Shown: positions 38,294-47,154 of the stretch, in pieces | Position numbering within the stretch: the stretch's first letter is position 1 | Layout: each line of letters begins with the position of its first letter | Assembly: GCA_015066225.1 (NCBI GenBank) | Contig: SVOT01000012.1 | Span: forward strand, 1 to 47,194 | Reading direction: 5' to 3' | DNA length: 47,194 nt | Source: Oscillospiraceae bacterium | Lineage (GTDB): Bacteria; Bacillota; Clostridia; Oscillospirales; Acutalibacteraceae | Notes under the pieces: model-generated | What the model saw: only the letters and a program-made list of their open reading frames with translations | The model's database searches: none | What the model was told of the DNA's origin: nothing | Made by a program: the position numbers and the translations under genes

Positions 38294-40294
38294 TCACGAA
38301 ATATCTGCAAGGTCAATATACAAATGACCATTTTCTGCAATAAAATCTTTTCTGTCCTGCAAATTGTCGCCCAAGAAAAGCTCAAACTTTTCAGCAATCA
38401 ATTCCTCGATATTATCGGGCTCAACCTTTATGAGTCTGCGTGTTTTGGGGTTCATTGTTGTCAGCCACATCATATCGGCATCGTTTTCACCAAGACCCTT
38501 CGAACGCTGGATTGTGTATTTTGCGTTACCGATTTGTTCAAGTGCATCTGCCTTTTCTTTTTCAGTATATGCAAACCACGTTTCACCCTTTGATGTTATT
38601 TCATACAGGGGTGACTCCGCAATAAACACCTTGCCCTCTTTAATAAGTGTGGGCATCAACCTGTAAATCATAGTAAGAATCAAGGTTCTGATATGGAAGC
38701 CGTCAACGTCGGCGTCGGTACAGATAATAACCTTGTTCCAACGAAGATTTTCAAGGCTGAAAAGCGAAAGCTCCTTGTGGGATTTAGAAGAAACTTCAAC
38801 ACCGCAACCAAGAACCTTTATAAGGTCAACAATTATTTCACTTTTGAAAATTCGGTTATAGTCACATTTCAGACAGTTGAGTATTTTACCCCTTACGGGG
38901 ATAACAGCCTGGAAGGCGGAATCTCTCGCCTGCTTGCAAGCACCTAAAGCCGAATCACCCTCAACTATAAATATTTCACGTTCATTCTTATCCTTACTGC
39001 GACAATCAACGAATTTTTCAACACGACTTGTCATATCATTGGATGAGGTAAGAGTCTTTTTAAGGTTCAGCCTTGTTGTTTCTGCCTTGACCCTTGAACG
39101 CATATTTATAAGAACCTGTTCGCAAAGCTTATCGGCATCAAGTTTATTTTCAATAAAATAAATCTCAAGCTGATGCTTTATGAACTCTGTCATTGCATCC
39201 TGAATAAACTTGTTTGTGATGGCTTTCTTTGTCTGGTTTTCATAAGAGGTTTGCGTTGAAAACGAAGAAATAACAAGAACAAGGCAATCCTCAATATCCT
39301 GAAAGCTGATTTTCGAGTCTGACTTTGTATATTTACCGTTTTGCTTGAGATATGCGTCTATCTGCGAAACAAAAGCACTTCTTGTGGCTTTATCGGGAGC
39401 GCCGCCGTATTCAAGAAAGCTTGAGTTATGATAATACTCTTTAAGCTGTTTTTTGTTAGAAAAGCAAAGGGCGACGTTCATCTTTACTTTGTAATCGTCC
39501 TTGTCTGCTCTGTCCCTGCCCTTTCTTTCTGCCTGCCAGAACTGAACGGTTGTGAGACCGTCATCACCGATAAACTCGTTTACGTAGTCAACAATACCGT
39601 TTTCATACATAAACTCAAAGGTTTCGAACCTTGTCTCGGTAAGCTGATTTTTAAGAATGAATTTTATACCCGGGTTAACAACCGACTGCCTTTTTAATGT
39701 CTCCTGAAAATATTCAAGAGAAACGTCGATATCTGTAAACACCTCAAGATCGGGGCGCCATTTAATACGTGTGCCTGTATCCTTTTTATCGTAGGGCGTT
39801 TTTTTCATTGAACCGTCAATTTCACCCTTTTTGAAATGAAGCTCATAACAGAAGCCTCCGGAGTGAATCTCCGCCTCCATATACTCTGAAGCGTATTGTG
39901 TAGCGCACAAGCCGAGACCGTTAAGACCGAGAGAATATTCATAGTTTCCGCCATTATTGGTGTCGTATTTACCGCCGGCATACAAATCACAGAAAACAAG
40001 CTCCCAGTTGTAGCACTTTTCGTTGTTGTTATAGTCAACGGGAAGACCACGGCCAAAGTCCTGCACTTCAACAGATTTGTCGAGAAAACGTGTAATTACA
40101 ATCTTTTTACCGTAGCCTTCACGAGCCTCGTCAATGGAGTTTGAAATGATTTCAAAAACTGAATGCTCGCAACCGTCAAGACCATCGGAACCGAAAATAA
40201 CCGCAGGGCGCTTACGTACTCTGTCCGCACCCTCCAGCTTTTTTATGCTTTCGTTACCATACTCTTTCGGTGTTGTGGTTTTTGCTTTAGCCAT
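38294..40294 (-). CDS. parE: DNA topoisomerase IV subunit B (ParE-like, divergent type)
   Basis: 666 residues. The GHKL ATPase domain has NSIDEAREGYG (catalytic Glu region), DFGRGLPVDYN and GLNGLGLCATQYAS; the TOPRIM domain has IVEGDSALGACK, CTDADVDGFHIRTL; the end has RSKGLGENDADMMW. Compared with standard GyrB/ParE, several motifs are altered: GRGLPVDYNNN instead of GRGIPVD and LNCLKCDYNRIFKSEII after the first TOPRIM block. This indicates a separate branch found in Clostridia. First gene of the parE-parC operon. Confidence 0.87.
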   Translation of the reverse strand: MAKAKTTTPKEYGNESIKKLEGADRVRKRPAVIFGSDGLDGCEHSVFEIISNSIDEAREGYGKKIVITRFLDKSVEVQDFGRGLPVDYNNNEKCYNWELVFCDLYAGGKYDTNNGGNYEYSLGLNGLGLCATQYASEYMEAEIHSGGFCYELHFKKGEIDGSMKKTPYDKKDTGTRIKWRPDLEVFTDIDVSLEYFQETLKRQSVVNPGIKFILKNQLTETRFETFEFMYENGIVDYVNEFIGDDGLTTVQFWQAERKGRDRADKDDYKVKMNVALCFSNKKQLKEYYHNSSFLEYGGAPDKATRSAFVSQIDAYLKQNGKYTKSDSKISFQDIEDCLVLVISSFSTQTSYENQTKKAITNKFIQDAMTEFIKHQLEIYFIENKLDADKLCEQVLINMRSRVKAETTRLNLKKTLTSSNDMTSRVEKFVDCRSKDKNEREIFIVEGDSALGACKQARDSAFQAVIPVRGKILNCLKCDYNRIFKSEIIVDLIKVLGCGVEVSSKSHKELSLFSLENLRWNKVIICTDADVDGFHIRTLILTMIYRLMPTLIKEGKVFIAESPLYEITSKGETWFAYTEKEKADALEQIGNAKYTIQRSKGLGENDADMMWLTTMNPKTRRLIKVEPDNIEELIAEKFELFLGDNLQDRKDFIAENGHLYIDLADIS

Positions 40295-40348
40295 TTATTT
40301 ACCTATCCTTTCGGGATTTGAAAAAATACAAATGTTGGGGATTTTACT

Positions 40349-40382
40349 CAATATATTATACAATATATTGTGATTTAGTCAA
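40349..40382 (-). promoter_or_regulatory. Promoter of parE-parC with NrdR-box-like palindromes
   Basis: On the minus strand TTGACT (40382-40377), a 16-base spacer and TATAAT (40360-40355). The spacer contains the perfect palindrome CAATATATTG (40361-40370), which equals the core of the NrdR box consensus; a second near-copy, CAATATATTA, is at 40349-40358, over the -10 box. Confidence 0.65.
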
Positions 40383-40418
40383 GAATTTTATTTTCGATAA
40401 AGGGGTGTTCTTGGTACT

Positions 40419-40994
40419 ATGATGAATTATATATGGCCCCTTATGCTGGTTTTTTCATTTTTTTGTGCTTTGGCAACGGGCAAAATCAGCTCACTATCCT
40501 CTGCAATCATTACAAGCGGGAACGACACAATAGCTCTCCTGCTGAAGCTTGCGGGGATAATCTGTTTGTGGAACGGACTTTCTGCCGTTGCGGAAAAGAG
40601 CGGGTTAACAAACAAGCTTTGCAGATTGTTGTCACCCGTTTTGAATCTGCTTTTTCCAAGCCTCAAGGACAAAAGAACCAAAGAAGCAATTTCAATGAAC
40701 ATAACGGCAAATCTGCTGGGGCTGGGAAACGCGGCAACACCTTTGGGTCTGGAGGCAATGCAGCGCCTTCAAAAAAACAACCCGCATCCCGACAAAGCAA
40801 CAAACGATATGGTTCGGTTTGTGGTTATCAACTCCGCAGCCTTGCGGATTATTCCAACGAGCATTGCCATGCTCAGAAGCGAGCACGGCTCAGAAGCACC
40901 TATGGAAATACTTTTGCCTGCACTTTCAACCTCAGTTTGTGCGTTATGTGCAGGATTATTTATGACTTGGTTTTTAAAGAGGTTTTTTAAATGA
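40419..40994 (+). CDS. spmA: Spore maturation protein A
   Basis: 191 residues with four to five membrane segments and a nucleoside-recognition (Gate) domain: LWNGLSAVAEKSGL, then MNITANLLGLGNAATPLGLEAM and NSAALRIIPTSIAMLR. SpmA with SpmB is needed for spore-core dehydration in Bacillus. It is a marker that the organism sporulates. The start is ATG 40419 (another ATG follows directly); the ribosome site AAAGGGGTG is rather distant. The gene overlaps spmB by four bases. Confidence 0.92.
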   Translation: MMNYIWPLMLVFSFFCALATGKISSLSSAIITSGNDTIALLLKLAGIICLWNGLSAVAEKSGLTNKLCRLLSPVLNLLFPSLKDKRTKEAISMNITANLLGLGNAATPLGLEAMQRLQKNNPHPDKATNDMVRFVVINSAALRIIPTSIAMLRSEHGSEAPMEILLPALSTSVCALCAGLFMTWFLKRFFK

Positions 40995-41512
40995 ACGTGA
41001 CAGATTTGTTTTTGCCCCTGATTGTTATATCAATAGTTCTGTTCGGTGCACTCAAGGGCATAGACGTTTTCACCGTATTTCTCGACGGTGCAAAAGGCGG
41101 CTTCAAAAACATTCTGAGCATTGCGCCCTCTCTGATTGCGCTGATGCTTGCTGTTTCTATGCTCCGCGAATCGGGAGCTTTAAAAATCCTTTGCGATACA
41201 CTTTCACCCGTTGCTTCGTTTCTGGGAATCCCCTCGGATATTGTGCCGCTCACAATACTTTCCCCCATTTCGGGAAGCGGGTCACTGAGCATATTTGAAG
41301 CTGTAATGAAAGAACACGGCCCCGATAGCTTTGTAGGGCAATGCGCCTCGGTAATAATGGGGTCAACCGAAACAACCTTTTACGCAATAACCCTATATTA
41401 CGGCTCTATCGGAATAAAAAAAAGCCGGCACACATTGCCGAGCGCATTGTGTGCCGATTTTACAAGCTTTATTATTTCACCGAAAATGGTTCGCCTTTTC
41501 CTCAGAAAATAA
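40991..41512 (+). CDS. spmB: Spore maturation protein B
   Basis: 173 residues, five predicted membrane segments, with the Gate-domain blocks IDVFTVFLDGAKGGFKNILSIAPSLIALMLAVSMLR, SPISGSGSL and IMGSTETTFYAITLYYG typical of SpmB. The ATGA overlap with spmA indicates coupled translation. A 9-bp inverted repeat, CGGCACACA with TGTGTGCCG (41426-41456), lies inside the last third of the gene. Confidence 0.92.
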   Translation: MNVTDLFLPLIVISIVLFGALKGIDVFTVFLDGAKGGFKNILSIAPSLIALMLAVSMLRESGALKILCDTLSPVASFLGIPSDIVPLTILSPISGSGSLSIFEAVMKEHGPDSFVGQCASVIMGSTETTFYAITLYYGSIGIKKSRHTLPSALCADFTSFIISPKMVRLFLRK

Positions 41513-41524
41513 TATACGAAAAAT

Positions 41525-42235
41525 TTACATAAACAGTTGTTTGAATCTGGGGTCTGAGCGCATTGAATAAACGGCGCTGTCCTTCCCGACAATAACGTGG
41601 TCAACGAGAGCATAGCCGAGATTCCTCAACATAACGCATACCGCCCTGGTGGCGTCAATGTCGCTGCCTGACGGCGACGCTTCTCCAACCGGATGATTGT
41701 GGGCAATAACCGCAAAAGAGGAATCGCTTTCCATTATGCATGCAACAATTTTGCGTGTTTCAAAATTAGCAGAAAACTCGTCGCCCTCACAAAGAACAAT
41801 ATGCTTTTTCAGGCGATAATCACCGCTGAAGCAAAAAAGCATTGCTTTTTCTTTGTTTTCATTTTTAAGAAACGAAACCGCAAGCTCACAAATAGCGTCC
41901 TTGCTTTTATAAAACCTTCGTTTGACGGATGACGTATCCGCCTTTTTGTGTGCCTCTCCGATTGCTGAAAGCAGAATAGCCGTGTTCTCGCCCACACCCT
42001 GAACGTGTTGAAGCTGTTTTATATCCGCAGAAAAAACTCCGTTTAATGAACCAAACTCCCCGATAAGTCGGTGTGCCAGTTCATTTGTGTCGTTACGGGG
42101 AATGGAGTAATAAAGAATCAGTTCAAGAAGCCTGTAATCCTCAAGATGAGAAAAGCCATGCTCAACAACACTGCTCTTCACGCGCTTTCTGTGCCCCGCG
42201 TGAAGGTTTTTAGAATCTGCATTGCTGCTACTCAT
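41525..42235 (-). CDS. radC: RadC-family JAB/MPN domain protein
   Basis: 236 residues. An N-terminal helix-hairpin-helix-like region (LEDYRLLELILYYSIPRNDT, LQHVQGVGENTAILL) precedes a JAMM metal-binding domain: Glu in CEGDEFSANFET and the AHNHPVGEASPSGSDIDAT motif with both His and the Asp. The family was named after a DNA-repair locus, but its activity is unsettled. It lies nine bases after metK on the same strand; the ribosome site (GAGTGG) is weak, suggesting coupling. Confidence 0.88.
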   Translation of the reverse strand: MSSSNADSKNLHAGHRKRVKSSVVEHGFSHLEDYRLLELILYYSIPRNDTNELAHRLIGEFGSLNGVFSADIKQLQHVQGVGENTAILLSAIGEAHKKADTSSVKRRFYKSKDAICELAVSFLKNENKEKAMLFCFSGDYRLKKHIVLCEGDEFSANFETRKIVACIMESDSSFAVIAHNHPVGEASPSGSDIDATRAVCVMLRNLGYALVDHVIVGKDSAVYSMRSDPRFKQLFM

Positions 42236-42244
42236 AAACCACTC

Positions 42245-43429
42245 TTATAAAGACACTGCATTTCTGAGCGTGTCTGCCATATCTGTTTTTTCCCACTTGA
42301 CGTCAAGGTCAATTCTGCCCATATGGCCGTATGCGGCAAGAGCTCTGTACTGAGGCTTTCTCAATTCAAGCTTTTCGATAATTGCGGCAGGTCTGAGGTC
42401 AAAGTATTTATTTACAAGCTCATCAAGCTGAGCATCTGCAATTTTACCGGTGCCGAAGGTGTCAACACGAACGGAAAGCGGACGCGCAACACCGATAGCA
42501 TAAGCAAGCTGAACCTCGCACTTGGAAGCAAGACCTGCAGCAACAATGTTTTTTGCAACGTATCTTGCGGCATAAGCGGCGCTTCTGTCAACCTTTGTGG
42601 GGTCTTTACCGGAGAATGCTCCGCCGCCGTGACGAGAATAACCGCCGTATGTATCAACAATTATCTTTCTGCCCGTAAGACCACTGTCGCCAACGGGACC
42701 GCCAACTACGAAGTTGCCTGTGGGGTTAACATAAATGTGGGTGTTTTCATCAAGATATTTTTCGGGAATAACGGGTTTTATAACGTGTTCGAAAATATCC
42801 TTACGAAGAACATCAATGTCCATAGGGTCGTGCTGTGACGAAACAACGACAGCTTCAACCCTTACAGGCTTGTCATTATCATCATATTCTATCGTAACCT
42901 GGCTTTTGCCGTCGGGGCGAAGATAGGAAAGAGTGCCGTTTTTTCTGACCTCTGTAAGGCGCAAAGCAAGCTTATGAGCCAATGAAATGGGCAAGGGCAT
43001 AAGCTCCTCTGTATCGTCACAGGCAAAGCCGAACATCATACCCTGATCGCCTGCGCCGTGAAGATTGTATTCATCGTCAGCGCCGCCTTTGAGCTCAAAA
43101 GACTTATCAACACCCATTGCAATATCGGGTGATTGTTTATCAAGAGTGGTGAAAACAGCACAGGAATTGCCATCGAAACCGCATTCGGGATTATCGAAGC
43201 CGATATCACAAACCACTTCCCTGACAATTTTGGGAATATCCACCTGAGCAGTTGTGGTAATTTCACCCATTACCATAACCATACCTGTTGTGCAGGTTGT
43301 TTCGCAAGCAACACGTGACATAGAATCCTGCTCAAGCATAGCATCAAGAATCGCATCGGACACCTGGTCACACACCTTATCGGGATGGCCCTCGGTAACA
43401 GATTCAGATGTAAAAAATCTTTTAGACAT
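42245..43429 (-). CDS. metK: S-adenosylmethionine synthetase
   Basis: 394 residues. [16 protein letters not shown] starts the protein; [54 protein letters not shown] hold the ATP and methionine sites in the usual order. It makes SAM from methionine and ATP. GGAGG lies nine bases before ATG 43429. No SAM riboswitch is visible in the short leader. Confidence 0.97.
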   Translation of the reverse strand: MSKRFFTSESVTEGHPDKVCDQVSDAILDAMLEQDSMSRVACETTCTTGMVMVMGEITTTAQVDIPKIVREVVCDIGFDNPECGFDGNSCAVFTTLDKQSPDIAMGVDKSFELKGGADDEYNLHGAGDQGMMFGFACDDTEELMPLPISLAHKLALRLTEVRKNGTLSYLRPDGKSQVTIEYDDNDKPVRVEAVVVSSQHDPMDIDVLRKDIFEHVIKPVIPEKYLDENTHIYVNPTGNFVVGGPVGDSGLTGRKIIVDTYGGYSRHGGGAFSGKDPTKVDRSAAYAARYVAKNIVAAGLASKCEVQLAYAIGVARPLSVRVDTFGTGKIADAQLDELVNKYFDLRPAAIIEKLELRKPQYRALAAYGHMGRIDLDVKWEKTDMADTLRNAVSL

Positions 43430-43469
43430 AAAAAAAGCCTCCGTAGAGTTGTATAATAAATCGATATAA

Positions 43470-43498
43470 ATATTACACCACATTCGGTCAATTGTCAA
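43470..43498 (-). promoter_or_regulatory. Promoter of metK-radC
   Basis: On the minus strand TTGACA (43498-43493), a 17-base spacer and TAATAT (43475-43470), about 40 bases before the metK start. The leader is too short for a riboswitch. Confidence 0.75.
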
Positions 43499-43585
43499 GT
43501 TTTGTCGATGCTCGAATCTATTTTTAACAATACTTTAACAACACCTTAACAACTCTTTATATTTCGCGGTCTGACCACAAAAAAA

Positions 43586-43608
43586 GAGTGCACCGTAAGG
43601 TACACTCA
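43586..43608 (-). terminator. Terminator of the MazF-like gene
   Basis: GAGTGTACC and GGTGCACTC pair around TTAC; on the minus strand TTTTTTTGTGG follows. Confidence 0.8.
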
Positions 43609-43616
43609 AAAGCAGG

Positions 43617-43982
43617 TTAATACGTTTGCTTTGGTTCTTTTTCAAGACCAATACTCAAGGATAACGCGCCGTTGATTCTGCTCATATCCGCTTCGGGCAG
43701 ATTACCCATTTTTTCTCGCAGACGTTGCTTATCAAGGGTGCGTATTTGTTCAAGCAAAACCACCGAATCCTTTGAAAGACCGCAAACAGCCGCATCCACG
43801 CTTATATGGGTCGGAAGCTTGGTTTTAAACTGTTGGCTTGTTATAGCCGCCGCAATAACAGTGGGGCTGTATTTATTACCCACGTCATTCTGAACTATAA
43901 GTACAGGTCTCACACCACCCTGCTCAGAACCAACAACAGGGCTCAAATCGGCATAGTATATATCGCCTCTTTTAATATTCAA
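43617..43982 (-). CDS. ndoA: Type II toxin, MazF/NdoA (PemK-like) mRNA interferase
   Basis: About 121 residues from the TTG at 43982 ([33 protein letters not shown]). This N-terminus coincides with that of NdoA proteins and GGAGAG lies seven bases upstream; an ATG at 44000 would add six residues but has no ribosome site. [17 protein letters not shown] and [16 protein letters not shown], with the later [12 protein letters not shown], are intact, so activity is likely. MazF enzymes cleave mRNA at short motifs. No antitoxin gene is found on either side, although Bacillus ndoA directly follows ndoAI. Confidence 0.9.
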   Translation of the reverse strand: MNIKRGDIYYADLSPVVGSEQGGVRPVLIVQNDVGNKYSPTVIAAAITSQQFKTKLPTHISVDAAVCGLSKDSVVLLEQIRTLDKQRLREKMGNLPEADMSRINGALSLSIGLEKEPKQTY

Positions 43983-44102
43983 GCTATCACTCTCCGGCAT
44001 AAGTTTTTCATACTTATTTTTGCCCGTTTTAATTAAAAATAATCACATTGAAAACTTTTTACTACCCTTTATTATTATATACAAGCAACCCTCTGAAGTT
44101 AA

Positions 44103-44134
44103 AAACCCGCCTCCGATTTTTATCGGAAGCGGGT
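44103..44134 (-). terminator. Terminator of the LRR protein gene
   Basis: AACCCGCTTCCGAT and ATCGGAGGCGGGTT pair (with G-U) around four A; TTTAAC follows on the minus strand. Confidence 0.75.
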
Positions 44135-44143
44135 TCAAGATTA

Positions 44144-45136
44144 TTATTCTTCTATAATTTCAATTTTTGCATTATATTGCGTTGCTTTTTGGTAAGCGAC
44201 AGAATCTTTATCGCATTTAACAACAATGTTACTTGAATCACCGTCTTTACCTGCGCCTGAGAAAATGCCCGTACCTATTGTTTCAACGCTTTTGGGTATA
44301 GTAACTGTTTTAAGGCTTGTGCAGAACTGGAAGATCTCGCTTCCCATAGCTTTTGTTCCGTCGGTAATGGTTATTTCCTCAAGTGAAGTACAGCTTCTGA
44401 AAACACCCGAGCCCATACTATCAACAGGGGGAAGACCGATATACGCAAGGCTTGTGCAACCTTCAAAGACGTCGTCACCCATTACCACCGCGTGGGGAAC
44501 ACCTTTATATGTAAAGCTCTTGAGCTTTGTGCAATCTTTAAATGCCTTGCTGCCAATATTTTTTATGTTTTCGCCAAGAATAACAGAAGTCATCTTTTTA
44601 CCCAAAAAGCATTTGTCGGCAATTGCTGTAACAGGGTTGCCGTTTATTTCATTGGGAACTTCAACCAAAGATGTGCTTGTGCCGTAATATTTGGTAAGAG
44701 TAACCTCGCTTGTTTCTTCGTTAACAGAGTATTTGTACTCTGAAAATTCAGGTTCTTTGTTATTATTGCCGTTGCCGTTCTGGGTGTTATTATTGCTACC
44801 GCTGTTTTGTGTGGTTGGCTCGTCACCTGTAATGTAGATATAGCTCACGATTACGTGGGTAACGCTGGCAGAAACAGATTCGGTTACCGTAGTGTCTGTT
44901 GAGGTATCACTTTCGGTGGCAGTTGCAAGATCGTTTGCAATCTGATCCATATTCACCCAAGCCTCAGTATCGGGAACCACAACAACACTGGGAGCTGTTG
45001 TTGACTGGCGTGAATAACCGGGCTTTGTAGATTCGGCATCCTTATTTGCTTTATCTATGAGGCTGACTGTAAGAACAGAAGCCGCAATAACAATCACAGC
45101 CGCAAGTGCTATTATTATCTTAACGCTTTTTTTCAT
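44144..45136 (-). CDS. Secreted or membrane-anchored BspA-type leucine-rich-repeat protein
   Basis: 330 residues. KKSVKIIIALAAVIVIAASVLTVSLI is a signal anchor. A Ser/Thr-rich and then Asn/Gly-rich low-complexity linker spans about 30-140. Four to five LRR_5 (BspA) repeats follow, with the pattern I-x-x-x-x-F-x-x-C-x-x-L-x-x-(I/V)-x-(I/L), e.g. IGSKAFKDCTKLKSF and MGSGVFRSCTSLEEI. Such repeats mediate surface binding in gut bacteria. AGAGG lies before ATG 45136; a TTG just upstream overlaps and is less likely. Confidence 0.82.
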   Translation of the reverse strand: MKKSVKIIIALAAVIVIAASVLTVSLIDKANKDAESTKPGYSRQSTTAPSVVVVPDTEAWVNMDQIANDLATATESDTSTDTTVTESVSASVTHVIVSYIYITGDEPTTQNSGSNNNTQNGNGNNNKEPEFSEYKYSVNEETSEVTLTKYYGTSTSLVEVPNEINGNPVTAIADKCFLGKKMTSVILGENIKNIGSKAFKDCTKLKSFTYKGVPHAVVMGDDVFEGCTSLAYIGLPPVDSMGSGVFRSCTSLEEITITDGTKAMGSEIFQFCTSLKTVTIPKSVETIGTGIFSGAGKDGDSSNIVVKCDKDSVAYQKATQYNAKIEIIEE

Positions 45137-45139
45137 CAA

Positions 45140-45390
45140 TAAAATCCTCTCAAGGGTTCATAACATTTAAAGCTATTATACAATACAAAACCCGAAAAGT
45201 ACATAGTAAAATTTAACATAACTATGAATTTTTTGTGATTTTTCTGTTTCATAGTTAACAAAACAATAATATTTAACAAAACAACACCCCCACAATTCAA
45301 CAATGTTACCATATTTTGGCAGAGATATTGTATTCGTGAAAAGTCTGTGCTAAACTTATAAAGATAAAACATTAAAAGTGAGGTTTTGTT
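45140..45390. other. Divergent intergenic region upstream of the GH13 gene
   Basis: AT-rich. A weak plus-strand promoter (TTGTAT near 45329 with a 17-base gap to TAAACT) precedes the GH13 start by about 40 bases. Nothing else was recognised. Confidence 0.35.
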
Positions 45391-47058
45391 ATGCAAAAAT
45401 CCTGGTACAAAGAAATGGCGGTATACCAAGTATGGCCCCGCTCATTCTGCGACGGCAACGGTGACGGAATCGGCGACCTTAAAGGTGTTCTCGGCAAGCT
45501 TGACTACATAAAGAGCCTTGGCGTTGATGCTATATGGTTCTCCCCCCTTTATAAATCCCCGCAGAAGGACTACGGCTACGACATAGCCGATTACAGAAGC
45601 ATTCAGCCCGAATACGGCACAATGGAGGATTTCAAGGCAGTTCTTGACGGTGCTCACGAAAGAGGGCTTCGTGTTATTATGGACCTTGTTGTTAACCACA
45701 CCTCAGACCAGCACGAGTGGTTCCTCAAGGGTATTGAAGACCCCACAAGCAAATACCACAGCTATTATCACTGGTACAAGGGCAAGGGCAAACGCAGACC
45801 CAACAACTGGATGTCTACCTTTGCAGGCCCCGCTTGGGAATACAATGAAAAGAACGATGAATATTATCTCCACCTTTTCGCTGTTGAGCAGCCCGACCTT
45901 AATATGGATAACCCCGAGGTCCGCCGGGAAGTTAAAGATATTATGAAATTCTGGCTTGATATGGGTGTTGACGGCTTCCGAGAAGACGTTATCACGTTCA
46001 TTTCCAAAAAAGAAGGACTTCCCTCAAGCCCCTATTGGTTCCCCGTTGCAACAGGTATCGAAAACTATATGCACGGCCCTCACCTTGACGAATACCTTCT
46101 TGAATTTAAAAATGACGTGCTTTCAAAATACGACTGTATGACAGTTGGCGAAGCACCTATGATGACAACTAAAAAAGCACTCAAGCACATCACGGAAGGT
46201 CCCAATCAGCACCTTAATATGATGTTCCATTTCGAGCATATGGCGGCTGACTGCCTCTTCTACAGCTGGTTCAAAACAAAATTCAGCCTCAAGAGACTCA
46301 AAAAGGTTTTCACAAGATGGCAGAATGACCTTTACGGCAAAGCGTGGAATGCCCTTTATATGGAAAACCACGACCAGCCCCGTGTTATCAACCGCTACGG
46401 CAGTCTCAAATACAGAGTTGAAAGTGCAAAAATGCTTGCTGTTACCTACATTTGCCAGAGCGGTACGCCCTTTATCTATCAGGGTCAGGAAATAGGTATG
46501 GTTAACTACCCATTCACAAGCATCGACCAATACACAGATGTTTCAACCGTCAACAACTATGGTGTTGCAAAATCTCTTTTGGGTGCAGAAAAAGCATTGA
46601 ATCTTGCAAACTATGCTTCTCGTGATAACGCAAGAACTTGTGTGCAATGGAATGCCGAGAAAAACGCAGGCTTTACAACTGCTGACGAGCCCTGGTTCTG
46701 GGTCAACCCCAACTACACCGAAATCAACGTTGAAGCTGCAGAAAAAGATCCCAACAGTATTCTTAACTTCTACAGAAAGCTTCTTAAATTCAGAAAAGAA
46801 AACGAAATTGTTATCTACGGTGACTATAAAGAACACCTCAAAAGAAGCAAGGACCTTTATGTTTACGAAAGAAACTATGAGGGTCAGAGACTTCTTGTAA
46901 TCTGTTCATACACAGAAAAACCCGTTCAGTTCACCGCACCCGCAGGCTTCGACCTTACAAAAGGCGAATGCGTTCTTTCAAACTATGACGACACATCTGT
47001 TTGCACTAACGGCTTTACAACAAAGCCCTATGAAACAAGAGTTTATCTTTTTAAATAA
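45391..47058 (+). CDS. malL: GH13 oligo-1,6-glucosidase / alpha-glucosidase
   Basis: 555 residues, the full family length. Conserved regions: MDLVVNHTS (region I), GVDGFREDVI with nucleophile Asp199, TVGEAP with acid Glu254, MENHDQPR with Asp328, and QPDLNMDNP before region II. Val200 after the nucleophile is the residue associated with alpha-1,6 specificity (isomaltase), whereas maltases carry Thr. It releases glucose from isomalto-oligosaccharides in the cytoplasm. GTGAGG precedes the ATG. It appears monocistronic and is read towards the right window edge. Confidence 0.9.
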   Translation: MQKSWYKEMAVYQVWPRSFCDGNGDGIGDLKGVLGKLDYIKSLGVDAIWFSPLYKSPQKDYGYDIADYRSIQPEYGTMEDFKAVLDGAHERGLRVIMDLVVNHTSDQHEWFLKGIEDPTSKYHSYYHWYKGKGKRRPNNWMSTFAGPAWEYNEKNDEYYLHLFAVEQPDLNMDNPEVRREVKDIMKFWLDMGVDGFREDVITFISKKEGLPSSPYWFPVATGIENYMHGPHLDEYLLEFKNDVLSKYDCMTVGEAPMMTTKKALKHITEGPNQHLNMMFHFEHMAADCLFYSWFKTKFSLKRLKKVFTRWQNDLYGKAWNALYMENHDQPRVINRYGSLKYRVESAKMLAVTYICQSGTPFIYQGQEIGMVNYPFTSIDQYTDVSTVNNYGVAKSLLGAEKALNLANYASRDNARTCVQWNAEKNAGFTTADEPWFWVNPNYTEINVEAAEKDPNSILNFYRKLLKFRKENEIVIYGDYKEHLKRSKDLYVYERNYEGQRLLVICSYTEKPVQFTAPAGFDLTKGECVLSNYDDTSVCTNGFTTKPYETRVYLFK

Positions 47059-47076
47059 AGCCTAAATAAAGGAGCT

Positions 47077-47140
47077 GTAAAAAATGAACTGCCCCAGATT
47101 GTGCAGACAGTACAAAAAGAGCTCCTATGGTAGGCAAGAT
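47077..47140 (+). mobile_element. Repeat resembling the left-edge insertion-sequence end
   Basis: AAAGGAGCTGTAAAAAATGAACTGCCCCAG and the following blocks GCAGACAGTAC, AAAAAGAGC and CTATGGTAG recur, in order, on the minus strand at 121-69. The short frame starting ATG at 47084 (19 codons) has a good ribosome site but is probably part of the element end. No transposase frame is visible before the window stops. Confidence 0.4.
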
Positions 47141-47154
47141 TAAATTTTAGCAAC

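Noticed and set aside
43430-43616. SAM riboswitch upstream of metK
   Set aside because: The promoter lies about 40 bases before the start codon, leaving no room for an aptamer, and no SAM-box pattern was seen.
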